DNA of 64,000 nucleotides. Origin: RUG369 sp050949645 (GTDB taxonomy: Bacteria > Planctomycetota > Planctomycetia > Pirellulales > Thermoguttaceae). Below the pieces are notes generated by a model that saw only the letters and a program-made list of their open reading frames with translations, searched no databases and was not told where the DNA came from. The stretch spans positions 2,790,001-2,854,000 of the forward strand of contig JBMNGC010000001.1 of assembly GCA_050949645.1 (NCBI GenBank). Reading direction: 5' to 3'. Made by a program: the position numbers and the translations under genes. Below, in pieces: positions 45,489 to 53,318 of the stretch. How positions within the stretch are numbered: the first letter of the stretch is position 1; each line of letters begins with the position of its first letter.

Positions 45489-46727
45489 TCAGAAGTCGTA
45501 CCAGATTCCGCCGCCGATCTTACGCTGGTAATGCGTGTGGAACTGATAAAGGTCGTCGCCGCCCATGAAATATTCGACTCCGAGTCGCAAGAGCGAGTTC
45601 GTTGGACTACGCCATTGGAGTCCGGCTTGCGTCGCCCAATATCCTCCGAAGTCTCGTTCCTCATAGAGGTGACCGTGGGACGCGAGGAATGGCCGAAACG
45701 CCCAATTCGAGGCCATTGGCGTAAATTGGGGCGTGTATTCGGCGCCGAACTGGAATTCCCACTCCTCCGTCGTGTGACCGCTGTGGAACGCGTAGTCGAC
45801 TTCCGCATAGAGCCGAACGTCGTCGGTCGGCTTAAACGCGAGCCCGAACATAATCGAGTCGCGTGAATAGTGTTTTCGTGGACGAAAATCGTCCATGAGG
45901 TAGTTGTCGCCCAGGTGCGAACTGACGTGGTAATAGCCTGTCTTGAACTGCCAACGCCTTGTGCCGTAGATGAGGGGGACTCCCGCGCGATAGTCGGTCG
46001 CCGCAAGGTTTCGATGCCGTTCCCAGTCGAGTCTCAGAAGCGCTGCGCCTTCGATTTCAAGTTGCCAACCTTCCGGCTGCACAATATCCGTCGTGCCGTA
46101 GCGGAAGATCGGCGCTCGGCCGCCGAGCGTGATATCCCATAGAGTCCCGTAACCATCCTCGTACGTAATAATGCTCTGGAGGCGCGATTCCTTACGACCC
46201 GCAAGATACGAGGGATACATCGTTCCGACGGGCAGAAACTGCTTGGTCCACGCGCTCGATTCCACGTCTGGCATAATCCAACGTTCGTAGAAAGTATCGC
46301 CGTCGCGCGCGTTCGTCTCGACGGCGTAGCCGAAGATATCTCGAGACTGGACCTTTTTCGATTGCGTTCCGTTTCCCGAAGAGGCGTTGAAGATTCCGTC
46401 GCCGTTCGCGCCTACGTTGCGCTCGAAGAGCGCGTTCGTCTCCGAGTCGAGCCAAGCGTTTGACCCGACGTCCGCGCCGGCGTTGAGGTAGCCGAAGTCG
46501 GGCGCGCCTGACGTCAGGGAGTTGGGCGAATTGAAATCGGGAATTTCTTCAGATACGACGTAAGCGTCGTCTGAAGCATATTGATAATCGGAGACATAGA
46601 GGGGTTGTCCGGCGTCATACGACTGAGCGGCGGCGCCATGCAACGACGCAAAGAGGGCGACAACGACCAGAGCGCGCGTTGCGATCGTTCGAAACAATCT
46701 TTCTGTAAGGCGTTGTTGTTGATTCAT
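45489..46727 (-). CDS. DUF1207 outer-membrane protein
   Basis: 412 residues. ATG 46727 (MNQQQRLTERLF) has AGGTG about seven bases upstream and starts a signal peptide (ATRALVVVALFASLHGAAAQ). The frame is open 94 codons further upstream across a probable promoter, so those are not used. After a low-complexity region (about 30-110) comes the DUF1207 domain: FLPVGTMYPSYLAGRKESR, LGGRAPIFRYG, GTRRWQFKTGYYHVSSHLGD, EVDYAFHSGH, and a C terminus ending in aromatic IGGGIWYDF, as in outer-membrane beta barrels. It heads a unit with ExbB- and ExbD-like genes, so its transport or anchoring may be energised by them (inference). Confidence 0.78.
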   Translation of the reverse strand: MNQQQRLTERLFRTIATRALVVVALFASLHGAAAQSYDAGQPLYVSDYQYASDDAYVVSEEIPDFNSPNSLTSGAPDFGYLNAGADVGSNAWLDSETNALFERNVGANGDGIFNASSGNGTQSKKVQSRDIFGYAVETNARDGDTFYERWIMPDVESSAWTKQFLPVGTMYPSYLAGRKESRLQSIITYEDGYGTLWDITLGGRAPIFRYGTTDIVQPEGWQLEIEGAALLRLDWERHRNLAATDYRAGVPLIYGTRRWQFKTGYYHVSSHLGDNYLMDDFRPRKHYSRDSIMFGLAFKPTDDVRLYAEVDYAFHSGHTTEEWEFQFGAEYTPQFTPMASNWAFRPFLASHGHLYEERDFGGYWATQAGLQWRSPTNSLLRLGVEYFMGGDDLYQFHTHYQRKIGGGIWYDF

Positions 46728-46992
46728 ATTGCACCTGCGACTTCCTGTCATTATTGGGCGACGTTCCTTGTCGCACGACGCCCCGACGACGGGGCGAACG
46801 GATGCGAATAGCGGCGATGCGCAAGGCGTCTGACGCCGACTATTCTTCCGCGAGGCGTAATTCCGCGCGCTTTCGAGCTTTCTGCGGCGACCGCGCGATT
46901 CTAATACGCCATACTGAAAAGAGATAACGATTTTTTCGAAAGAAAGCAAGAGCAGTTCTGCCGGCGCCGACGCGTTATGAATGCTTAGAGAT
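46728..46992. other. region upstream of the DUF1207 operon
   Basis: No gene. On the minus strand TAGAAT (46903-46898) is a possible -10 with a poor -35, giving a leader of about 165 nt. Confidence 0.4.
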
Positions 46993-47033
46993 AAAAAAAG
47001 TCGACGCAAAGAGAGAACTTTGCGTCGACTTTC
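46993..47033 (-). terminator. intrinsic terminator of the thiamine gene
   Basis: GTCGACGCAAAG and CTTTGCGTCGAC form a perfect 12-bp stem; on the minus strand seven T residues follow. Confidence 0.92.
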
Positions 47034-47079
47034 AAACCTACTTGGCGTGTGACGTCGAACGGTCGTCCGCCCTGGCGTT

Positions 47080-48432
47080 TTAGAGGAAACTCTTAAAGCT
47101 TGCGACGGCGGCGCGCTTGTCCGGCGCGGTGAGGATCGCTTCGCCGAGTCCCAGACGCTTGATTCCCGACATAAGAACCTGTCGGCAATTCTGTTCGTTT
47201 ATACCTCCAAACGCGAAGATAGGAGGGGGCGCGGCGCCCTCGAAATGTTCGAAGAGGGAACGAAAGATTGAGAGACCTGTTCGCGAGATCGCACCCTGAT
47301 CGGCAAAGATCGGACCGACTTCGATGAAGTCGACGTATCCAGCGCTCCAGGCCTGCAACGCGGCGAGCGTGTCTCTGAGCGATGAAACGATCACGCCCAG
47401 GAGCGCGTCGCGACCAATTGCGTTGCGCGCGCGGACGACGCTGTCGATCGGCACGACCCATCCGTCGAGCACATCGCCCCAGAACCCGGAATCGCGCGTC
47501 AGGAGCAACGGTCGATCATTCAGATTGCTCGTCGCGTCCGGATATTTGTTAAACCATTGGCGCAGAAAACCTTCCGTTTGTTCGAACGTTTCGCTTTCGA
47601 AGTCAGAGTCGAAACTCAGCTCGAAGATATCCGCGCTCGAACTTAGAAGATCGTGGAGTTCCGTGGTCGGGAGTTTTCGGTCGACGTAGCAGCACAAGAC
47701 GGCTTCGCGGAGTTTAGCGCGTCGCGCTTCGCGAAGGCTCAGCCCGCTGAGATCTCTTTTCGGCGCGCGTTGAGTAGCGCGAGGAGGATCGTCAGATTCA
47801 GGCTCGGCGTCAGCTTCCTCCGACGGTTCACGAATCTCTTCTTGCGCTTCTTCTTCCTTGACGCATTTTTCGGCTTCTTCTTTCAAAGCGTCGTCGTGTG
47901 CGCACGGAGCAGGTTCGTCGTCGGTCGTTGGCGCGCTCGTCGCTTCAGGCGCGCGCGTCATTTCAGGCGAGCGCGTCGTTGGCGTATCTTCCGACTCAGC
48001 GGCGCGGCGGAGCAGCCGCTCCCGTCCCGCTTCGTAGACTTCTTTTTCGAGCGAATACGCGTTGTAACGAATCTGCTCCCATTCTCTGGCGAGTTGCGGC
48101 TCGACGATCTTAGAAAATTCCTCCAGACTTCGAGCGGCTTCTTCAAGTCTTGCAAAGTTGGCGATGAGCGCTTCGAGAAGCGTCGATCGTCGATATTCGT
48201 CTTGCGTTTCAATTCTCGTCCCGACGTCGCCGAGCGTGTCGCGCGCGAGCATTCTTTCGTGCAGGTCGAGCTTGTTGGCGGTCGCGGCGAACTGGTGACG
48301 CGCGCTCTTGAGGAGCGTGGCGAGCCGCTCGGAATCGTCTAGAAAACGAACGGCGTCTTCGATGACTCGAAGCGCTTCGCGTCCGCGATTCGCCGCCGCG
48401 TCGAGGATGCGATATATTTCTCTCTTAGACAT
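47080..48432 (-). CDS. thiE: ThiD2-ThiE fusion protein (thiamine phosphate synthase, divergent)
   Basis: 450 residues. ATG 48432 has AAAGGAAG seven bases upstream. Residues about 1-145 match the ThiD2 domain found fused to ThiE (RILDAAANRGREALRVIEDAVRFL, LKSARHQ, RLEEAARSLEEFSK). A Glu/Ala/Pro-rich acidic linker spans about 150-235. The C-terminal domain (about 240-450) has the ThiE TIM-barrel order and keeps VDFIEVGPIF, FAFGGIN and GLGEAIL. However, the substrate motifs are altered: the usual QLREK region reads FELSFDS, the NDR..GVHLGQ region reads TRDSGFWGDVLDGWVVPID, and the TxTK after GPIF is absent. ThiE joins HMP-PP and thiazole phosphate. Whether this one still does so is doubtful. Confidence 0.8.
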   Translation of the reverse strand: MSKREIYRILDAAANRGREALRVIEDAVRFLDDSERLATLLKSARHQFAATANKLDLHERMLARDTLGDVGTRIETQDEYRRSTLLEALIANFARLEEAARSLEEFSKIVEPQLAREWEQIRYNAYSLEKEVYEAGRERLLRRAAESEDTPTTRSPEMTRAPEATSAPTTDDEPAPCAHDDALKEEAEKCVKEEEAQEEIREPSEEADAEPESDDPPRATQRAPKRDLSGLSLREARRAKLREAVLCCYVDRKLPTTELHDLLSSSADIFELSFDSDFESETFEQTEGFLRQWFNKYPDATSNLNDRPLLLTRDSGFWGDVLDGWVVPIDSVVRARNAIGRDALLGVIVSSLRDTLAALQAWSAGYVDFIEVGPIFADQGAISRTGLSIFRSLFEHFEGAAPPPIFAFGGINEQNCRQVLMSGIKRLGLGEAILTAPDKRAAVASFKSFL

Positions 48433-48579
48433 AGACGTTTCTTCCTTTATCAACGCGCCGCAATCGGTTCCAACGTGGTCGGATTTCGTCGCGGCAGTTC
48501 CATAAATCCGAATTTTTAGCCCGAGAGGGGCCAGAACGCCTTCTATAAACTTTTCAAGACAGGCGCCATTCGCTGAAAA

Positions 48580-50073
48580 TTATGGAATAAATTTCACGTC
48601 GCCGACAAATTCATTGGCGTGAAATGGGAAATCCTTCTCCGGGTGAACCGATCGCTCTCCGATCGTAATATTCTCGAACGTCACGCCCTGAACGTCGCAT
48701 TCGGCGTTGAGCCCGTCGAGGCTGATCGGCGGGAGTCGCGTTCCAAAGATTTTGATATCTTTGAAGAGGACGTTGCGAACCGTTCCGTTTTCGTCGTCTG
48801 AAGAATAGCCGGTGCGGCGGATAACAATCACGGCGAGAGAGGGACAGAAATTCGGGTCGGCGTCAGGGTCGTAAATCTGTTCGTCGGAATGCTGGTAGAC
48901 GGGCGTTGGAATCTTATCGTCGAATTCGACGCGGATATTCTGGAAGGTTACGTTCGAAATTTTCGCGCGGTCGCCGTGCTGGATATCCATCGCGATATGC
49001 GTGTTGCGGATAATATCGGAATCTTCGAAGCAGATATTCGTAAACTCGGGCGCGCTCGTTTCGGCGCCAAGCTCCATCGCGCGTCCCCAGTCGCACCAAA
49101 TCGTGTTCTTTCGGAACACAAGATCTTTGACCGGTTGAGTCGACCTCCCGAGCCCCTTGACGACAAGGGCGTCGTCGAAGGTTCGCAGGAACGAATTCTC
49201 AACGAGTACGTCCTCGCTGTTACAGACGTCGATTCCGTCCGCGTTGTAGCGCCAGAAGCCGATCAGCTTCGTGTTGGCGATATACACGTTCTTGCAGTGG
49301 CGGAGTGTCGTCGCCCAGACGTCAGTGTCGCGTTGCACGATTCCGTCGATTGAGACGTTTTCGCATTCGTTAAAGTTGAAGATTCCGCCGAGTTTGCCGC
49401 GCTCAAATGGCGCGCCGTCAAGGATTCCCGGCCCCGAAATCTTCACGTTCTCGACCCCGTTACCGTGGATTCCCCCGTAGACGACGGCGCCCGCGTCGAC
49501 GAAGATCTCGTCGCCGCTTTCAACGTTGATCGCGCCGACGTTGTGGACGCCTGGTCCGAAATAGCGGAGATTCGGCGCGTCGAGGTTCGCGGGCCGCTCG
49601 TAGAGCGGGAAGGGCAGCAGATGAAGCGCGTTGTGGAACCCGTTGATTTCCACGACGATCGAGGCTCCGCCCGGCGCGGTAAAGGCGATTTCTTTCTTGG
49701 CTTTGTCGACCGTCGGCGTAATCCCCAGGGACGCCGGTCGAATAACGACGGAATCGAAGTCGACGACGTCGGCGCGATTGCATTTGACGACGATCTCGTT
49801 CGATTCGGCGTCCGTCTCCCACGTGGCGAAGCCCGCGAGTTCCGACTGGTCGATCGAACGTTGATAGCCCGGCCAGACGCGATTGAAGGGGATCGCGCTC
49901 ACACGGCAACGCCAGACGGGCGCTTCTTCGCCGTCGACGGAGACGACATAGTCGGGATAGGGCGTTTCGCCCTCCGGTATTGTTGGAACGATATTTTTTG
50001 CCTCAACTCGAAGCGCGGAGAAGAGGGCGCACGCGCATACGACAAACGTGAAAAAACGAAGCGAACGAGGCAT
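48580..50073 (-). CDS. secreted GH28-like right-handed beta-helix protein
   Basis: 497 residues. ATG 50073 has AAGGAG seven bases upstream and opens a signal peptide (MPRSLRFFTFVVCACALFSAL). The N-terminal 130 residues form a beta domain, followed by a beta-helix of polygalacturonase type. The active-site strip YNADGIDVCNSEDVLVENS and FLRTFDDALVVKG matches GH28 NTDGID and the second Asp pair, while the usual GHG motif is replaced (DIQHGDRAKISNV). Secreted polysaccharide cleavage is likely; substrate unknown. Other helix families (dextranase-like GH49, GH110) are possible. Confidence 0.75.
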   Translation of the reverse strand: MPRSLRFFTFVVCACALFSALRVEAKNIVPTIPEGETPYPDYVVSVDGEEAPVWRCRVSAIPFNRVWPGYQRSIDQSELAGFATWETDAESNEIVVKCNRADVVDFDSVVIRPASLGITPTVDKAKKEIAFTAPGGASIVVEINGFHNALHLLPFPLYERPANLDAPNLRYFGPGVHNVGAINVESGDEIFVDAGAVVYGGIHGNGVENVKISGPGILDGAPFERGKLGGIFNFNECENVSIDGIVQRDTDVWATTLRHCKNVYIANTKLIGFWRYNADGIDVCNSEDVLVENSFLRTFDDALVVKGLGRSTQPVKDLVFRKNTIWCDWGRAMELGAETSAPEFTNICFEDSDIIRNTHIAMDIQHGDRAKISNVTFQNIRVEFDDKIPTPVYQHSDEQIYDPDADPNFCPSLAVIVIRRTGYSSDDENGTVRNVLFKDIKIFGTRLPPISLDGLNAECDVQGVTFENITIGERSVHPEKDFPFHANEFVGDVKFIP

Positions 50074-50241
50074 GGCTTTCTCCTTGTTAATCATGAAGGG
50101 ATAGGAAAATGAGACGGGCTAACCCGCCGTTTATTATAGAAATGGAGCGGTCTATCCGCAAGTTTTTTGCGCAGAAATTTCAATCGACGTTTGCAAGAAG
50201 AGCGCCCCGCGACGGTTCAGACAAACGTCCGAAGTTCGACG

Positions 50242-50274
50242 AAAAAGGCGCGCAGTCGTATGACCGCGCGCCTC
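50242..50274 (-). terminator. intrinsic terminator of the DUF1559 gene
   Basis: GGCGCGC and GCGCGCC form a stem; on the minus strand five T residues follow. It lies about 45 bases past the stop. Confidence 0.75.
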
Positions 50275-50319
50275 AAATTTTCCCCAAATCAGACGCGAAG
50301 CCTGATGAGGTCCGAATCG

Positions 50320-51444
50320 CTATTTCTCGATCGTGAGTCCGTCGTTTACGTTCGCATACTTGCCAAGGATCGACTGAGCGGTCGTGGAGCTAAAGAAGTG
50401 CACGGAGCCGTCGGCCAAGACGATGTTGCATCCGCCGGGGTGCCAGCTGCCGATCGTGGAGTTAATAGACGGCGCATGGTGGTCCTCTGAGACCTGGTTG
50501 TCGTAGGGTCCAAGAATGCCGTTAGCGAGGATCGACGCCGGCGAGTGTTTGGACCCGTCGTCGTTGTAAATCCAGTAAGTCTGAAGAGCTTTGAAGATCG
50601 AGCCTTCGTCGGTCGCTTCGTTCGTGCTCAAGTAAGAGCAGTCGTAGCAGTGAGACCATTCGGTAGCGCTTGGCTGTTGAGAGTTGCAGACTCCCAGTTC
50701 GCCGATCGGAATGTGTTTTTCAGCGATGAGGAACTGGTTGGAGGTTCCGTCGGCGAAACGCGATAACGTATCGGCGGGCTTGGAGCCGGTGCTGAAGACG
50801 TCGTTTGCCGTGAGCCTCGCGCCTCGGAAGGGCCCCTCCTGGTTCGCGTTCTTGTTGCCCCATTCGGTCACGCGGTTATTACAGGCGCGGACGTGGTAGT
50901 GGTTGTCCTTGCCTTGGCCGCCCTGGGCATGAGCGCATATGATGGCGTAATCCGTCTGCGGACCGGGCGTGGCCGCGCCGCCAAGGTCGCCGTCCCATTG
51001 TTTAGCGGCGGGTCCAGAACGACGCGACGGACACTTCATATACGGAACCGAGGAGAAGCCTTTCTTCTGTTCTTCGTTAAGCGTGACGCCCGCCCAACCG
51101 GCGCCAGTGTTCCAGAAATAGCGACCAAGGGTCACCGGGTCATGCGTGGGGTTCGGAGCGACTATCTCCCACAGATTGGTCTGCTCACAGAACGGGTAGA
51201 GATAGCCCCAGAACGTGATTCGGTGCCAGCCGATGGCGGCGGGCGGTAGACCCTGTTGGTTCGTGTCGCAGAAGTTCTGTACGGCGAGTCCCATCTGCTT
51301 GAGATTGTTCGTACACTGCATGCGGCGCGCCGCCTCGCGCGCGGCCTGAACGGCCGGCAGAAGTAGACCGATAAGAATGCCTATGATTGCGATCACCACA
51401 AGCAGTTCAACAAGGGTAAAACCCCTCTTTTTGGAAAGTGTCAT
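50320..51444 (-). CDS. DUF1559 pseudopilin-like protein
   Basis: 374 residues, complete. The prepilin-like leader is KKRGFTLVELLVVIAIIGIL, with cleavage expected after Gly and a Glu at +5 of the mature protein. DUF1559 sequence follows: LLPAVQAAREAARRMQCTNN, a Gly/Asn-rich middle, DGTSNQFLIAEKHIP and the closing motif SWHPGGCNIVLADGSVHFF. Planctomycetes carry many such genes; their role is thought to be in extracellular or secretion structures, but it is not established. It follows two small lipoprotein genes on the same strand, with which it may be co-expressed. The first 55 residues are nearly the same as in the chimera at 33191. Confidence 0.88.
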   Translation of the reverse strand: MTLSKKRGFTLVELLVVIAIIGILIGLLLPAVQAAREAARRMQCTNNLKQMGLAVQNFCDTNQQGLPPAAIGWHRITFWGYLYPFCEQTNLWEIVAPNPTHDPVTLGRYFWNTGAGWAGVTLNEEQKKGFSSVPYMKCPSRRSGPAAKQWDGDLGGAATPGPQTDYAIICAHAQGGQGKDNHYHVRACNNRVTEWGNKNANQEGPFRGARLTANDVFSTGSKPADTLSRFADGTSNQFLIAEKHIPIGELGVCNSQQPSATEWSHCYDCSYLSTNEATDEGSIFKALQTYWIYNDDGSKHSPASILANGILGPYDNQVSEDHHAPSINSTIGSWHPGGCNIVLADGSVHFFSSTTAQSILGKYANVNDGLTIEK

Positions 51445-51596
51445 AAAAGCCTGCCTTTCATCATGAGATTAAAATAAATGCGTTTATTGCCTGGCAAAAT
51501 ATACTGAACGACGGGAGCGTCGCCAGGCGGACGATCGAGAATATGGCGTTACTCTGAGTTGACGTCAAAGGCGCGTCGTATCCTTCGGCATAAGTT

Positions 51597-52244
51597 TTAT
51601 AAGAGCTCGGGCCGAACGAGCCTTGGCTTCGGCGGCTCGACGTCGGAGCCCTCGCTGTCCTCATCCTCCCGCGCCTTGTCCTGCCAATATTCCCGGACCT
51701 TCTTCGCGCGGTATTGAGGGTCGAACTGGAAGCGCGCCTCTTCCGTCACTTCATCCTCCGGAACTTCGCCGGGGGGATAGACCGTGAAATCAAAGGACGA
51801 CGCTTTCTTACTGACTTCGACGACCCAACCGCTCGTCCGAGCGTTCGTGTACTGCAGGTCAATGAGCTCGACGACCTTAGCGATATTGCCGGACTTGAGG
51901 ACAACGTAACGATCGTCCTCCTCTCCGTCGGGCGTCTTAGGAACCGACACGACAGTATCGTCCGCCTCAAATCGTAGGGCGCTCGTGATGTAAACCTGAT
52001 AGATTCCGGGCGGGACGCCGTCGTTCTTCCGGAAAATGTGGAGCGAATACTCGCCATTTTTATCCAGGTCGCTGCGACCCAGATAATATCCCCCGTCAAA
52101 GCAGATCTGGCCGCGTGTGAGCGGCGTTCCGTCGGCGTAGGTTACCTTGCCCGTCACGCGCACGAACTTGGACTCGTAACAACCGACGCAGCAGTATACT
52201 ATCGTCCCGAGCATTAATGCGGCGATCAGGGAGCGTTTCTTCAT
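51597..52244 (-). CDS. putative lipoprotein with carboxypeptidase-regulatory-like domain
   Basis: 215 residues from ATG 52244, which has AAAGG four bases upstream (an ATG at 52256 is also possible). The N terminus is KKRSLIAALMLGTIVYCCVGC, a lipoprotein-type signal with a Cys after Gly. The beta-sandwich domain follows: VTGKVTYADGTPLTRGQICF, DLDKNGEYSLHIF and PPGIYQVYITSA. The C-terminal 60 residues are highly charged. Such lipoproteins commonly neighbour DUF1559 genes in planctomycetes. Function unknown; probably anchored in the envelope. Confidence 0.78.
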   Translation of the reverse strand: MKKRSLIAALMLGTIVYCCVGCYESKFVRVTGKVTYADGTPLTRGQICFDGGYYLGRSDLDKNGEYSLHIFRKNDGVPPGIYQVYITSALRFEADDTVVSVPKTPDGEEDDRYVVLKSGNIAKVVELIDLQYTNARTSGWVVEVSKKASSFDFTVYPPGEVPEDEVTEEARFQFDPQYRAKKVREYWQDKAREDEDSEGSDVEPPKPRLVRPELL

Positions 52245-52318
52245 ACGACCTTTCATTCCGGACGCAACTTCACGCGGATTGAGTTATGAGTTAACGGAAC
52301 AGGAGCGCGCGCGAATGA

Positions 52319-52762
52319 TCACTCGATGATAATATCGTAGGTCATGCTTTTCTTCACGTCGCAGACGAGACCGCTATTGACCGGATCGCTATATTTCAGG
52401 TCGATTGTGGAAGCGTTTTGGCCAACTTCCTGCCAGCTCATCTCGTCGTCTCCGCTTTCGCCAGATCGTGTGGTCCTTTCATTGCCGCCCGAGAGGGATA
52501 ACGTTTCGGTCAGGTAGACGTTATAACGACCAGGATCGATGCCGTCCCCGGGCTTAAACGTTCGCATCTGGTAGGTGCCGTCGCGTTTGATTTCCCCGCG
52601 CAGGACGACTTCGCCGTCCGTGAAGTTGACGACCCCGACGGTAAGAGGCGTTCCATCCGCCATTTTCACCGTGCCTTTAACCTGGCATCGCCCGCTGCAT
52701 CCGGTGAAAACGAGGAGCAATGCAAGGGAAAAAAATGTGAAAAGTTTAAATGTCTTTTTCAT
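52319..52762 (-). CDS. small putative lipoprotein with carboxypeptidase-regulatory-like domain
   Basis: 147 residues. A lipoprotein signal (MKKTFKLFTFFSLALLLVFT followed by GCSGRC) is followed by the same domain as in the next gene: VKGTVKMADGTPLTVGVVNF, IKRDGTYQMRTF and DPGRYNVYLTET. It lies 74 bases before the 215-residue lipoprotein gene, and the DUF1559 gene follows that, so the three probably form one unit. Function unknown. No strong ribosome binding site is visible before ATG 52762. Confidence 0.75.
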   Translation of the reverse strand: MKKTFKLFTFFSLALLLVFTGCSGRCQVKGTVKMADGTPLTVGVVNFTDGEVVLRGEIKRDGTYQMRTFKPGDGIDPGRYNVYLTETLSLSGGNERTTRSGESGDDEMSWQEVGQNASTIDLKYSDPVNSGLVCDVKKSMTYDIIIE

Positions 52763-53318
52763 GGTTGAGGTCCGTTCAGAGGTGTAAGGCTCAATAGCAG
52801 GGGGATTTTCCCTTCCGACGCGGGCAACGAAGCGTCGCGCCTACAACACGACCCAAGGAGCAAATAGCGGACTCCTAACAGGATACGCGACTTCGCTCTT
52901 TCTAATGGCGGTCAGGGATTCGACGAGGGCGTTCTTTTGCCGATTTTCGTAACATGATTTCACGCCAGCCTGCGTCTGTGTTTGTACTAAAAAGAAGTTC
53001 ATTTGTCAACAGAAAATGCCTTTTTTGCGAACTGTAATCAAAAAAAATGTTATTGCTGCCGATTTGCCGGATCGATCGGTTTTGAGGCTCAAGTTCTTTG
53101 GAGCGGCTCGCTCCATTATTGACGCCGCTCGATATTGCAAGATAATAGCGAGAATAGGCGCTTGAGGAGAAGCAGATTCGAGCCGAAACGCGGTCAGACG
53201 GCGCTTTGAGCGCTTAGCGCGAGCGTTGCGTACACGTGCAATTAATTATATGCGTGTTCGATCTTGCGTTTTTTACAAGCGAAGAACGATCCCTCTACCG
53301 TTAGGAGACTTTTGCGTC
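52763..53318. other. divergent intergenic region before the pyrophosphatase gene
   Basis: No gene. It holds an AT-rich segment (52975-53060). TTGCGT (53226-53231) with TATATG (53247-53252), 15 bases apart, is a weak candidate promoter for the pyrophosphatase. An in-frame extension upstream of ATG 53319 is not supported by a ribosome binding site. Confidence 0.4.

Noticed and set aside
45398..46006. 202-codon minus-strand frame overlapping the DUF1207 gene
   Set aside because: It is an alternative frame of the DUF1207 coding region with Thr/Arg/Ser-rich sequence and no motif.
46728..47009. 94-codon upstream extension of the DUF1207 protein
   Set aside because: It would cross the thiE terminator region and a probable promoter, and would place the signal peptide internally.
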